DNA of 64,000 nucleotides, taken from positions 866,001 through 930,000 of the forward strand of contig NZ_AP025028.1 in the NCBI RefSeq assembly GCF_003114835.2, written 5' to 3'. A program made the position numbers and the translations under genes. Origin of the DNA: Leptospira kobayashii. GTDB lineage: Bacteria; Spirochaetota; Leptospiria; Leptospirales; Leptospiraceae. Below the pieces are notes generated by a model that saw only the letters and a list, made by a program, of their open reading frames with translations, ran no database searches and was not told where the DNA came from. Each line of letters opens with the position of its first letter. The first letter of the stretch is position 1. This document shows, piece by piece, positions 8,304-17,360 of this stretch.

Positions 8304-10094
8304 TTGTGGCAGTTCCATCCTTATAGTTTACTTTTAGGTTTTGCATTTTGCCTCAATTTGACATTGGGGCTTTTCGTTCTCCGTTCCATCCAACTCAATC
8401 TCGTCCGTTATTTATTGGTTATGATCGCAGGCTGTCTGCTTTGGACCGGCTTTTACGGATTTGATTTTCTTCTCATCGACAAAGACTGGCATAGATTCCG
8501 GATTTATTCCATCCATACCGGTGTCATCATTGCTACGTTAGGTGGCACTCTTTCCACCATCGGCTTCACTCAGGATAAACAGATACTGACTCGCAGGATG
8601 TGGGTGCTTTTATCCATACAACCTCTTCTTATGGCGGCGATCCTATTATTCGATCCTTTGTTCGGTACGTTTTTAAAAGAAACTCATATCGAAATCATCG
8701 AAGGAAGAACCCAATGGGTGCAAGCTCTCGCACTTCCCGGACAGATCGTAGAACTGGGTGGTTCCACAATTTGGTCGTGTTACATCGCTTATCTCATTCT
8801 GAAAAGTATCCTGAATACGAGGCCCCCCGCAAGAAACCAATTCTATGTGATACTGCTCTCCTTCATCGTCCTATGGGTTACCACCATTTTGCATATAGTG
8901 GGAGTTCGTCCCTTTCCGGGATTGGTACTTGCTCCTGTTTCCTTATCCGTTCAGGTTTTGATATTCTTTTTTGCGATCGGTTATTACCGTATGTTCGATC
9001 TGGTTCCTTTGGTGAGAGGGGAAATAGTCGACGAATTGGATGACCCGGTTGTGATCCTGGACGGAAGAAATAGGGTTGTGGATTGGAATATTGTCGCTGA
9101 GCAGTTGTTTGTTGATGGAAGAAAATATCTGACTTTGAGTTCCACGGATGTTTTTTTTCAATCTTATCCGGAACTTTCCCAAAAAATACAAAACCTCTCC
9201 GAAAAAAGAAATCTGATTCAATGGAGATGGGAATCCAAAGATCCCAACCGGGATTGGGATGTTCGCGTAAAAAGAGTCAGAGACAGATACCGTATTAGCA
9301 TTGGTTTGGTGGTAGTGTTTAGAGATATTACCGATCAGAAAAAAATAGAGTCCCAAATGGTGGATGCAAATCGTTCCCTTTCTTATGCGAATGCTACCAA
9401 AGACAGGTTTCTTTCCATTATATCGCACGATCTGCGGGGACCGCTTGCGGGAATCAAAGTTCTATTGAAAATCCTGAATGAGAAAGTGAAAGCGGAAGAC
9501 ACGGAGATGTATGAAATGACAAAATCCCTTGTAGACGCTTCGGAGTCCGTTTTCTCCCTTTTGGAAAATCTTTTGGAATGGTCCAAATTACAAAGAGGCC
9601 AAGAGGAATTTCATCCCAATTTTACAAACGTAAATGATATCGTAAACGAAACGGTTTATCTTTTCGAGTTGAATGCAAAAACAAAATCCATCCAAATCCA
9701 AACATCCATTCCTACACACGCCACGGTCTTTTGCGACGATCGGATGATTTTGACTGTGCTTCGGAATTTTCTCTCCAATGCGATCAAGTTCAGTCATAAT
9801 AGCAGCACCATTCGGATTGAAGCGGAAGAAGAAGGAATGATGTGGAGAATCAGAGTGATAGATACGGGAGTGGGAATTTCCGCTGATATTTTGAAAAAAC
9901 TTTTTCAGGTAGGGGAAGTGATCAAATCCATCGGAACCCAGGGAGAGAATGGAAATGGAATCGGGCTATTACTTTGTCAAGAATTTGTTGAGCGAAATCA
10001 AGGCAAGATCCGGGTGGAAAGCGAAATTGGGAAGGGTTCGGTATTTTCCTTTACGCTTTGCAAGACTGCTTTTCCATTAGATACCAGCGTATAG
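8304..10094 (+). CDS. sensor histidine kinase with N-terminal 7TM region and PAS domain
   Basis: A 596-residue membrane sensor kinase. The first 230 residues hold seven or so hydrophobic segments, like the 7TM N-terminal module of other kinases. A PAS-like region (about 235-350, starting LDDPVVILDGRNRVVDWN) follows. The phosphoacceptor box is ISHDLRGPLAG near residue 373, with His in SHDLRGP. The ATP-binding domain shows an N box (NFLSNAIKFS), G1 (DTGVGIS) and G2 (GNGIGLLL). No response regulator is adjacent. It starts with TTG two bases after the bactofilin stop. The signal is unknown. Confidence 0.9.
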   Translation: MWQFHPYSLLLGFAFCLNLTLGLFVLRSIQLNLVRYLLVMIAGCLLWTGFYGFDFLLIDKDWHRFRIYSIHTGVIIATLGGTLSTIGFTQDKQILTRRMWVLLSIQPLLMAAILLFDPLFGTFLKETHIEIIEGRTQWVQALALPGQIVELGGSTIWSCYIAYLILKSILNTRPPARNQFYVILLSFIVLWVTTILHIVGVRPFPGLVLAPVSLSVQVLIFFFAIGYYRMFDLVPLVRGEIVDELDDPVVILDGRNRVVDWNIVAEQLFVDGRKYLTLSSTDVFFQSYPELSQKIQNLSEKRNLIQWRWESKDPNRDWDVRVKRVRDRYRISIGLVVVFRDITDQKKIESQMVDANRSLSYANATKDRFLSIISHDLRGPLAGIKVLLKILNEKVKAEDTEMYEMTKSLVDASESVFSLLENLLEWSKLQRGQEEFHPNFTNVNDIVNETVYLFELNAKTKSIQIQTSIPTHATVFCDDRMILTVLRNFLSNAIKFSHNSSTIRIEAEEEGMMWRIRVIDTGVGISADILKKLFQVGEVIKSIGTQGENGNGIGLLLCQEFVERNQGKIRVESEIGKGSVFSFTLCKTAFPLDTSV

Positions 10095-10106
10095 GTGAGA
10101 GGGCTT

Positions 10107-10955
10107 ATGTCAGAAAAAATTGTAATCATCACGGGTGCAACGGATGGAATCGGAAAAGTCGCGGCAAGGGAAATCTTGAAAAAAGGTTACTCCGTTGCGT
10201 TAGTTGCGAGAAGCAAAGAGAAACTCAACCAGGTGAATACGGAACTAGCACCTTTCGCAGTTAAAAATTCCATCTCTCTCTACCAGGCGGATTTGAGTTC
10301 GCTGAAAGAAACGAAAAAAGTCGCAGAAAAGATCAAAAAGGATTTTCCCAAGATTCATGTGCTCCTCAACAATGCCGGTGCTTTTTTTTCGGAGAGGTCT
10401 GTAACTCAGGAAGGATTGGAATCCACTTTCGCTCTAAATCATTTGAATTATTTTATATTTGCCGACACACTGATCCCCTCCTTACATGCATCAGGTGAAG
10501 GTCGGATTGTAAACGTTGCCTCGGGAGCTCATTTCGGAGTTTCTCTGGATTTTGACAATCTCCAAGGGGAAACAAAATATTCAGGATGGAAACAATACCA
10601 AAGATCCAAATTGATGAATGTGTATTTCACATACGAATTGGATGAAAGGCTAAAGGAAAAATCAATCACTGTCAATTGCCTTCATCCCGGTTTTGTCAAA
10701 ACCAAGTTTGGTCACAATAACGTCGGTATTGCGAAGTCCTTGCTTCAATTCGCACAAAATCTTTTTGCCATTGGTGAAGACAAAGGCGCGAGAACATCCG
10801 TTTTTCTTGCTACCTCCGATGAAGTCAAAAATGTAACCGGTCAGTACTTCGAAAAATCAAAAGTAAAAAAAAGTTCAAAACAATCTTACGATCTCGCCGC
10901 AAGAAAAGAACTTTGGAAAAGATCGGAACAAATAGCAAAGACTATACTTAAATAG
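10107..10955 (+). CDS. short-chain dehydrogenase/reductase, retinol-dehydrogenase-like
   Basis: An NAD(P)-dependent oxidoreductase of 282 residues. The Rossmann motif TGATDGIGK is near the N-terminus, and NNAG follows around residue 90. The catalytic triad is visible as Ser in NVASGAHFG and Tyr-x3-Lys in YQRSKLMN. The extension around HPGFVKTKFG matches the retinol/WW-oxidoreductase-like SDRs. Substrate cannot be predicted. I start at ATG 10107, which has AGAGGG upstream, rather than at the in-frame GTG 10095. The next gene's ATG follows the stop directly. Confidence 0.88.
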   Translation: MSEKIVIITGATDGIGKVAAREILKKGYSVALVARSKEKLNQVNTELAPFAVKNSISLYQADLSSLKETKKVAEKIKKDFPKIHVLLNNAGAFFSERSVTQEGLESTFALNHLNYFIFADTLIPSLHASGEGRIVNVASGAHFGVSLDFDNLQGETKYSGWKQYQRSKLMNVYFTYELDERLKEKSITVNCLHPGFVKTKFGHNNVGIAKSLLQFAQNLFAIGEDKGARTSVFLATSDEVKNVTGQYFEKSKVKKSSKQSYDLAARKELWKRSEQIAKTILK

Positions 10956-12779
10956 ATGATATCTTCTCATTTTTACAGAACCCTCACAGTTCGATTGGAA
11001 TTTATCACATACATTCTTGTCGTTCCTATGGCTTGCGTATTTATCATATTTGCGAACGGCTTCGATCTGATAGAGTCGCTTTATTTCCTCGGTGGAGCGA
11101 CTGCCGCCAGTTCTTTTACAGGAATTGTTTTCCCTTCTCTTCGTTATCTTTATTTGAAACGAATTGTGACGAATGCAGAGAATGGAAAACGATCCGGAAA
11201 TTCTTCCTTACTCGTTTTAGCAAAAGCCAAACTTTTGAATTTTCCCTTATTGGAAACCGTGTTTGTTCAAACCCAATGGATCACAGGTATAACGATAGCT
11301 GCTTCCATTACGGACTATCTGGTGGATATGAATTTTTGGGGATGGTTTAGTTTCGCATTTACCTATTTTATCATATTTTTCGTAAACAATGTATCTCATT
11401 TCTTTACAACCGAAATCATTATAGGAAGAGAGCTTTCTTCGGAAGAATGGATTGCAGTTCCCGTACAAAATGTCCGGCTGATTTCATTTCGCGCAAGGAT
11501 ATTCTTTTCCATGTTATCCGTTGTTTGGTTGTGCTTTTTTCTTTTCGGTTATCTTTTGTTTTTGGAAACCCAAAAGATAACGATACTGGACAATTTCTGG
11601 TATTTTCTTCCTACGATAGGAATACAGTTATGCCTGATTGTAGGAATGATTACTTATTTGTTTGCCTATTCCGCAAAAAAGAATACAAATGATTTGGTTC
11701 GTAAGCTGCAAGATTTGGCTCAAGGAAATATCGGCGATCAAAATGCCATGATTAGTTCCGATGAAATCGGGTTTGTCACAATTTCGGTCAACCAATTCTC
11801 ATCCCAATTGGAATCTGTTACTTCCGAAATCGGAAAGGAATCGGATAAATTATTCCAGTTTTCGGACAATCTCCTCGGTTCCGTTAAACTTACAACGGAG
11901 AGATTGATGGACCAAGCCGCAGCAGCGGAAGAGATGTCTGCGGCTACTCAGGAATTGCACACAAAATCGGAGCAAGTTCTTTCCAAAACGGATCTCCAGA
12001 TGAAACAAATGGAAAAAACCAATATGTCATTGAATCTCCTTAACAAAAAGATCAAGGAAATTCAATCTAACAGTGAAAAGGCGGTTTCTCAATCGGAACA
12101 AATGGAAAAGGTTGCGGAATCGGGAAGCAGTAAAATCAAAACGAATATCGGACAGATGGAAGATATTCGGGAAATCACTCTTAAGATTCAGGGAATCTCC
12201 GGTCTTGTGGGAGAAATTGCCGATCGGGTAGGGTTGTTGTCTTTGAACGCGTCGATTGAAGCGGCTCGTGCGGGAGATGCGGGAAGAGGATTTGCAGTGG
12301 TTGCGCAAGAAATATCAAAGTTAGGTGAGTCTACTCAGAAAAATTCAAAAGATATCGATTCTTTGGTAAACAAGGCAGTATCCATCGTAAATCTGGGAAC
12401 CGATTCCATGAAAGAATTGGGAAGTTCCATGGGAAGTATTTTGTCTTATGTGGAAGATGCGATTCAGAATATTCGCGGCATTCAAATCACAAGCAAGGAA
12501 CAATCGGACATTAGTGATCTGGTAAGCGAGGACTCGGTAAATCTTTTTAAGATTACCGAAGAGATCGTGATTGCAAATCAGGAACAGGCAATGACGTTTC
12601 AAGAGATTGCAAATGCAGTGAATAAAGTGGCGGAAAATACAAGTTATCTTGTAAATATTTCAGAAGACAATCACGGACTTGCGAACTCACTTCAAGACCA
12701 GGCATCTCAGTTGCAAAAAACATTAAGTTTTTTTAATATTTCAGGTCGACGTCCCGATAATCAACAAAGGCATTCCTAA
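10956..12779 (+). CDS. methyl-accepting chemotaxis protein with multi-TM N-terminus
   Basis: A 607-residue chemoreceptor. Instead of two TM helices flanking a periplasmic domain it has about six hydrophobic segments in the first 245 residues, so it probably senses within or near the membrane. A HAMP-like linker and a long coiled coil follow. The conserved hairpin tip is easily recognised: [19 protein letters not shown] then [11 protein letters not shown] near residues 425-450. There is no C-terminal pentapeptide for CheR/CheB docking. It begins immediately at the stop of the SDR gene. Confidence 0.9.
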   Translation: MISSHFYRTLTVRLEFITYILVVPMACVFIIFANGFDLIESLYFLGGATAASSFTGIVFPSLRYLYLKRIVTNAENGKRSGNSSLLVLAKAKLLNFPLLETVFVQTQWITGITIAASITDYLVDMNFWGWFSFAFTYFIIFFVNNVSHFFTTEIIIGRELSSEEWIAVPVQNVRLISFRARIFFSMLSVVWLCFFLFGYLLFLETQKITILDNFWYFLPTIGIQLCLIVGMITYLFAYSAKKNTNDLVRKLQDLAQGNIGDQNAMISSDEIGFVTISVNQFSSQLESVTSEIGKESDKLFQFSDNLLGSVKLTTERLMDQAAAAEEMSAATQELHTKSEQVLSKTDLQMKQMEKTNMSLNLLNKKIKEIQSNSEKAVSQSEQMEKVAESGSSKIKTNIGQMEDIREITLKIQGISGLVGEIADRVGLLSLNASIEAARAGDAGRGFAVVAQEISKLGESTQKNSKDIDSLVNKAVSIVNLGTDSMKELGSSMGSILSYVEDAIQNIRGIQITSKEQSDISDLVSEDSVNLFKITEEIVIANQEQAMTFQEIANAVNKVAENTSYLVNISEDNHGLANSLQDQASQLQKTLSFFNISGRRPDNQQRHS

Positions 12780-12810
12780 AGTTTAATATTTATGCACCTA
12801 CTCTAATTAT

Positions 12811-14118
12811 ATGTTAAATTCAGAAGACTTAAGTTTCTTACGGGAAAAAATGACTCAGGTTCATTTCAAAAAAGGGGACTTGGTCATTGAGCAGGATTCC
12901 GACGGAAGTTCTTTCTATTTGATCGACCAAGGTTCCGTTCATGTATGGAAGTTCCTTGATGAAACGAAGGGAGATATATTGGATATAGGGGATCTTCTTC
13001 CCGGAGATTATTTCGGAGAAATCGCATTGATCGACTCCGCTCCCCGAACCGTAAACGTCACAGCAAATGATGATGTGATTCTTTGGGAAATGACGAGAGA
13101 CAGCTTTCGAGAATTATTATATTCTAATCCTTCAATGACAGTATTTTTGTTGAAAATACTTACCGCAAGGATCAGAAACTCGGAACAAAGAGAAAACCAG
13201 GTTCTCAGTACAAAAAACAAAAATCTCCTCCAAACCAATAGGGAATTGGAAATTGCCCTGGATGAACTTCGTATGAACGAAGCGGTTCGTGCGGCTCTTA
13301 TGGAAGAGTTGCAGAAACAAAATGAAAATTTGGAGAAAATGGTCAAAGAAAGGACTGCGAAATTGCAACAGTCTTTGGAAATCATCCGGGAAGATTTGGA
13401 AACCGCAAAAACCATCCAAAGAAATATTTTACCTTTGAATACCAAGATGGTCGCCGAACTGCAGTTTAGTTCCCGATTCGAACCGATGAGTGAAGTTGGC
13501 GGTGACGTTTTCGATGTGTTTCGAATGAAGCCGGATCGGATCCGTCTTTTTCTTGCGGATGCAATCGGTCATGGAGTTCAAGCCGCACTTATCACTATGG
13601 CAATCAAGGCCGAGTTCGATCATATCAAAAAGGAAATAGAGACCCCTTCCGATTTACTTTTGCATTTGAATCAGGTTTTTCTGGAAAGATACGGGGAAAG
13701 AGCCACTCAGTTCACAGCTGTCGTTGTGGATATATTACTTTCCGAATCGAAAATTTCCTATTCCTGCGCGGGACATAACGAACCTTATATTTTGTCACAA
13801 GGCAAGATCATTCCGTTGGATGAGTATGGTATCATGCTAGGTTTGGAAAAAAATCCGATTCTTACTACCCAATATCTGCCTTTTTCCCCCGGAGATAGAC
13901 TCTATATGATTTCAGACGGGATCATGGAACAGGAAAACGTGAAAGGAGAATTCTTCGGAGAAGCCAGATTGAAAGAAGAAATTCTGAAGACGGAAAAACA
14001 ATCCTTGGATCTTTCCGTGGAAAACCTAATCCAAACATTTCATGGGTTCAAGGGAACGAAAGATATGATGGATGATGTTACCATACTTTGCATCGGAATG
14101 GAAGTTCCTAAAAAATAA
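12811..14118 (+). CDS. cyclic-nucleotide-binding SpoIIE-type serine phosphatase
   Basis: Three parts are visible in 435 residues. Residues 1-115 form a CRP-like cyclic-nucleotide domain with a nearly canonical phosphate-binding cassette (FGEIALIDSAPRTVNV). Residues 120-200 form a coiled coil. Residues 205-435 form a PP2C/SpoIIE phosphatase with metal-ligand motifs EVGGDVFD, LADAIGHG, ISDGIMEQ and MMDDVT. Known role of the class: dephosphorylates anti-sigma antagonists or similar proteins. Inference: activity is gated by cAMP, for which an adenylate cyclase is encoded at 44127. No antagonist gene is adjacent. Confidence 0.9.
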   Translation: MLNSEDLSFLREKMTQVHFKKGDLVIEQDSDGSSFYLIDQGSVHVWKFLDETKGDILDIGDLLPGDYFGEIALIDSAPRTVNVTANDDVILWEMTRDSFRELLYSNPSMTVFLLKILTARIRNSEQRENQVLSTKNKNLLQTNRELEIALDELRMNEAVRAALMEELQKQNENLEKMVKERTAKLQQSLEIIREDLETAKTIQRNILPLNTKMVAELQFSSRFEPMSEVGGDVFDVFRMKPDRIRLFLADAIGHGVQAALITMAIKAEFDHIKKEIETPSDLLLHLNQVFLERYGERATQFTAVVVDILLSESKISYSCAGHNEPYILSQGKIIPLDEYGIMLGLEKNPILTTQYLPFSPGDRLYMISDGIMEQENVKGEFFGEARLKEEILKTEKQSLDLSVENLIQTFHGFKGTKDMMDDVTILCIGMEVPKK

Positions 14119-14171
14119 AGCTTCTCTTTTGAAAATTCTCTGGATCATTTAATCCGTAGAGGTGATCTCCC

Positions 14172-15233
14172 GTGAAACTAAATTCTTTTTCTTTATATTC
14201 TATTTTTATATTAAACCTCGTTTTTTCTCACTCCTGCCGTTCTTTCGATCCTCTTCCTTACGAACCTCCCCGCAAACCTACCCTGGAAGGAGTCTATTCA
14301 ATTAACACGAGTTTGCGGGAATCCGAACTCATTGCCAAAAGCAAAGTAAAAGGATTGGAATCTTTGGATGTCGATTCTTCCGGAAATATATACGGAGGAG
14401 ACAAAGAGGGAAATATCATTCGTATCGATTCAAAAGGTAACTTGGAAGTTGTTGCGAATACGGGAGGTAGACCTCTTGGCTTGCAATTCGACGGTTCGGG
14501 CAATCTGATCATTGCGGACGCATACAAGGGACTTTTGAGTTTGGGAAAAAACGGGCAATTAACAGTTCTTAGTTCCGAATTCGAAGGACTTCCTTTTCGG
14601 TTCACGGATGATTTGGATATCGCAAAAGACGGTAAAATCTATTTTACCGACGCCAGCATTTACGAACAGAAAGAATATCTATTGGATTTATTGGAGTCGA
14701 GGCCTTACGGACGACTTTTTGTTTATGATCCTAAAATAAAATCAACCAAGCTTTTGTTAGATGGGATGTACTTTGCCAACGGAGTGGCATTGTCCAAAAA
14801 CGAAGACTTTGTATTGATCAACGAAACTTATCAGTACAAAGTCAGTCGTTTCTGGCTGAAAGGCAAAAAGGCGGGAACAAAGGAAGAATTTATTTCCAAC
14901 CTACCCGGATTTCCCGATAATATCACCCGCAACGAAAAAGGGGAGTTCTGGGTCGCTTTATTTACCGTGAGAAATGATAGAATGGATAAAATGCATCCGT
15001 CTCCTTTTCTGAAAAAGCTCACATCCAAACTACCCAAGTTTCTTTGGCCAAAGCCTGAACCTTACGGGTTTGCGGTTCGGCTGGATGAAAACGGAAAGGT
15101 GCTTTCTACGGTTCAAGATCCGGAAGGAGAAGTATTAAAAGAGATCACGTCCGCATTGGAAAAAGACGGATTTTTATATCTGGGTAGTTTGTATTCGGAT
15201 CGGGTCGGCAAACTGAAGTTAAAAGATAAATAA
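14172..15233 (+). CDS. SMP-30/strictosidine-synthase-like beta-propeller lipoprotein
   Basis: A 353-residue exported protein. The N-terminus is hydrophobic and ends in FSHSC, a plausible spirochaetal lipobox. The body has repeated propeller strands (LESLDVDSSGNIYGGDKEG, GLQFDGSGNLIIADAYKGL, DDLDIAKDGKIYFTDAS, FANGVALSKNEDFVLINET and PDNITRNEKGEFWVALF), the pattern of strictosidine-synthase/gluconolactonase six-bladed propellers, including the YGR and NGVALS signatures. Such proteins are often lactonases or arylesterases, but the substrate is unknown. GTG start. It stands alone, 53 bases after the phosphatase gene. Confidence 0.85.
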   Translation: MKLNSFSLYSIFILNLVFSHSCRSFDPLPYEPPRKPTLEGVYSINTSLRESELIAKSKVKGLESLDVDSSGNIYGGDKEGNIIRIDSKGNLEVVANTGGRPLGLQFDGSGNLIIADAYKGLLSLGKNGQLTVLSSEFEGLPFRFTDDLDIAKDGKIYFTDASIYEQKEYLLDLLESRPYGRLFVYDPKIKSTKLLLDGMYFANGVALSKNEDFVLINETYQYKVSRFWLKGKKAGTKEEFISNLPGFPDNITRNEKGEFWVALFTVRNDRMDKMHPSPFLKKLTSKLPKFLWPKPEPYGFAVRLDENGKVLSTVQDPEGEVLKEITSALEKDGFLYLGSLYSDRVGKLKLKDK

Positions 15234-15309
15234 TTCGCGTATAAATCGAAATCAAAGGACTTGCATTTTTTCCGAACTGAGTTAGGATGATGCCCGAGGT
15301 AAATCGAAT

Positions 15310-15756
15310 ATGCAGCAACGAATCAGTATCAGAGATTTACAACCGGAAGCTTACAAGGCAATGTTTGGTTTGGAAAATTATCTAAATTCCACAGGAATAG
15401 ATAAAAAGCTAAAAGAGCTGATCAAAGTCCGTGCTTCGCAAATCAACGGGTGCGCTTATTGCATTCAACTTCATGCAGCGGATGCACGGAAGGCCGGAGA
15501 AACGGAACAAAGAATTTATGCTCTCAGTGCTTGGTGGGAGACACCTATTTTTACGGAACAGGAAAAAGTAGTTTTGGCAATGACGGATGAAATCACTCGA
15601 ATTTCCGAAAAAGGATTGACCGAACAAACATACAAAGCGGCTAAAAAGATTTTCAATGATAACAATATTGCGCAGATCATTATGCAGATTTCGATCATCA
15701 ATACATGGAATCGGATTGCTGTAGCGACTCATATGTTTCACCCGCCTACGGAGTGA
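15310..15756 (+). CDS. AhpD-like / carboxymuconolactone-decarboxylase-family protein
   Basis: A 148-residue all-helical protein with the peroxidase-type motif INGCAYCIQLHAADARKAGE near residues 46-65, where a CxxC pair is followed by His. This is the active site of AhpD-like alkylhydroperoxidases, which reduce peroxides through the two Cys. The usual following segment (RIYALSAWWETPIFTEQEK) is also present. Length is typical of stand-alone members. No partner peroxiredoxin is adjacent. A role in oxidative-stress defence is likely for the family but unproven here. Confidence 0.88.
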   Translation: MQQRISIRDLQPEAYKAMFGLENYLNSTGIDKKLKELIKVRASQINGCAYCIQLHAADARKAGETEQRIYALSAWWETPIFTEQEKVVLAMTDEITRISEKGLTEQTYKAAKKIFNDNNIAQIIMQISIINTWNRIAVATHMFHPPTE

Positions 15757-15771
15757 GGGAAGATGAAGATG

Positions 15772-15948
15772 TCATGAAAGGTCTTGGATTTCAAGATCTT
15801 TCATAGGCTTCTTTTCTCTTTCTTCTTCCGCAGAAGAGAAAATTCCCCATTCCTTGGAGATGGGAATGTTTTGGTTTCTTTTTCCACAACCGCCTCCTCC
15901 ATTGCAGAAGCCGCCTTTCCCGCAACCGACACTGTTTTTAACGCACAT
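15772..15948 (-). CDS. 58-residue Cys/Gly-rich small protein
   Basis: Found by reading the minus strand between the AhpD and EAL genes. ATG at 15948, stop TGA at 15772. The N-terminus is strikingly Cys/Gly-rich (MCVKNSVGCGKGGFCNGGGG followed by CGK), with Cys at positions 2, 9, 15 and 21. The C-terminal half is charged and helical-looking. It lies 43 bases after the EAL gene on the same strand, so it could be its distal operon partner. The Cys spacing suggests metal binding or a modified small protein, but I recognise no family. The upstream ribosome site is weak. Confidence 0.5.
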   Translation of the reverse strand: MCVKNSVGCGKGGFCNGGGGCGKRNQNIPISKEWGIFSSAEEEREKKPMKDLEIQDLS

Positions 15949-15991
15949 AATATACCACTTTATTATTATATTCTAAAATAAAATCAGGTCA

Positions 15992-16744
15992 TCAAACGTA
16001 CAAATTACCGAATTTGAACAAATACCCTTGTAATAAAGGAAAACCGAGGGTTTTGGCCAAAAGATAATGTTCTTTTGTCTCTACTCCTTCCAGAATGCAT
16101 TTGATATCCGACTTATTTGCAAAGTTTAGGAATCCCTTTACAATTTCCTTATAAGAGTCTCTTTCTCTGAAAAGTTGGAACCAATACTTGTCGAATTTCA
16201 GATATTTGACATCTTCCAAAAAATCAAAACAGAAAAGATTCCGTTTTCCACCTATATCATCCAATGCCAATGTAATGCCGGCTTCTTTTAGTTTGGTGAT
16301 GCAATAATCGGATTCTTCGATCAAAGTCGAGTCGGTGTTCTCTATCATTTCACAAACTATATCTTTTTTGGGTCCTAGATATGATTTCCAAAACCCGGCT
16401 TGTTCTTCGTTTTTACAAACATGAGGATCTAAATTCAAAAAGAGGGGATAACCTTCCGGGCGATTGGCAACTTGAAAGAATTTCAATGCACGTTCCCATT
16501 CATAAAACAGATCGGGATCTTTATGTAAGGTTTGGAAAACCAAATCGGGGGATAGATTTCTGCCTTCGTAACGAAACCTGGCCAATGCCTCATACCCGAA
16601 AGTTTGGCTGGTTTCAACGGAAACAATAGGTTCAAATTCGGTATGTAAGGAACGACGGGAAAGCATCGTTTGAAGAATTCTAAGAAGAGAAATATCTTCC
16701 TCTATGTCTGGAGCTTCATTCTGCGGATCTAATAGGTAATTCAT
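15992..16744 (-). CDS. EAL-domain c-di-GMP phosphodiesterase
   Basis: The 250-residue product is almost all EAL domain. YEALARF holds the EAL-type motif, FLNLDPHV supplies the conserved Asn, ENTDS the Glu, LALDDIGG the DDFG-like loop, and CILEGVET and LLQGY the last catalytic segments. Metal-binding residues appear kept, so it is probably active in degrading cyclic di-GMP. No sensory domain is fused. An AGGAGG sits six bases before the ATG. It diverges from the MarR-type regulator gene across a region with two palindromes. Confidence 0.88.
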   Translation of the reverse strand: MNYLLDPQNEAPDIEEDISLLRILQTMLSRRSLHTEFEPIVSVETSQTFGYEALARFRYEGRNLSPDLVFQTLHKDPDLFYEWERALKFFQVANRPEGYPLFLNLDPHVCKNEEQAGFWKSYLGPKKDIVCEMIENTDSTLIEESDYCITKLKEAGITLALDDIGGKRNLFCFDFLEDVKYLKFDKYWFQLFRERDSYKEIVKGFLNFANKSDIKCILEGVETKEHYLLAKTLGFPLLQGYLFKFGNLYV

Positions 16745-16797
16745 CGAAGTCCTCCTTGCTTTCCCATTGCAATACTAGGGAGGGAATTTGTCAAAGA

Positions 16798-16826
16798 GAA
16801 ATGATATTGATTCTCAAAATCATTTC
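16798..16826. promoter_or_regulatory. Fur-family-like palindrome
   Basis: A 29-base palindrome with 13-base arms, one mismatch and a 3-base centre. Its core (16802-16816, TGATATTGATTCTCA) matches the 7-1-7 Fur consensus TGATAATGATTATCA at 13 of 15 positions by eye. It lies 54 bases upstream of the EAL gene start and 64 bases upstream of the regulator start, so it could control either. Which Fur-family protein binds is unknown. Confidence 0.5.
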
Positions 16827-16853
16827 TTGTTTCCCGTTTGTGCTGTGATTTTA

Positions 16854-16873
16854 TTTGACAATGTATTGTCAAA
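16854..16873. promoter_or_regulatory. MarR-type operator palindrome
   Basis: TTTGACAAT-GT-ATTGTCAAA is a perfect 20-base palindrome with 9-base arms, ending 16 bases before the chosen GTG of the MarR-family gene. Its TTGACA could also be the -35 box, so binding would block transcription. Autorepression is the usual mode for MarR regulators. Confidence 0.6.
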
Positions 16874-16889
16874 GTGGAAACTGATTGTC

Positions 16890-17360
16890 GTGTCTAAAAT
16901 CAGCTCCAGCGGAAAGGTTTTTTCCGAAATCATTTTGGAAGTCTTTCGGATCAACCGATTGCTTTTGGATTTCGGAGATAGAATCACGGAACCTGTGGGG
17001 TTGAGTAGTTCCAGATGGCAAGTGTTAGGCGTTGTTGAGCATGGCCCGGCGCCTGTTCCTCAAATTGCTCGTATGATGGGGCTTACGCGACAAGCGGTTC
17101 AACAAACCGCAAATAGCCTGGAAGAAGAAGGAATGATCCATTTTACGGACAATCCGCACCATATACGCGCAAAACTGTTAAACATAACTCCTAAAGGCCG
17201 TAAAGCCCTGGATTATGTGCAATCAAAACAAAAAGATTGGGCCAATCGAATTTCCGAAAAACATAGTTTGAGTCAATTGCAAACATTGCATAAGGAATTG
17301 TTGGCAGTCAAAGAAAGTCTGGAAGAAGACGTACTCGATATTTCGGAGAGAGAATCATGA
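16890..17360 (+). CDS. MarR-family transcriptional regulator
   Basis: A 156-residue winged-helix regulator. The recognition region reads PQIARMMGLTRQAVQQTANS and is followed by the wing FTDNPHHIRAKLLNITPKGR, both typical of MarR. I place the start at GTG 16890, not at the in-frame codon 16788. The longer version would put a perfect palindrome and a Fur-like box inside the coding region and adds residues that homologues lack. Its stop overlaps the ATG of the VOC gene by four bases, so the pair is one transcriptional unit. The ligand is unknown. Confidence 0.85.
   Translation: MSKISSSGKVFSEIILEVFRINRLLLDFGDRITEPVGLSSSRWQVLGVVEHGPAPVPQIARMMGLTRQAVQQTANSLEEEGMIHFTDNPHHIRAKLLNITPKGRKALDYVQSKQKDWANRISEKHSLSQLQTLHKELLAVKESLEEDVLDISERES

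Noticed and set aside
15784..15981. 65-codon plus-strand frame
   Set aside because: It is antisense to the 58-residue Cys/Gly-rich frame, has no ribosome site and reads as a low-quality Ser/Phe-rich protein.
16788..16889. N-terminal extension of the MarR regulator by 34 residues
   Set aside because: It would translate the Fur-like and MarR-type palindromes and adds sequence atypical of MarR proteins.
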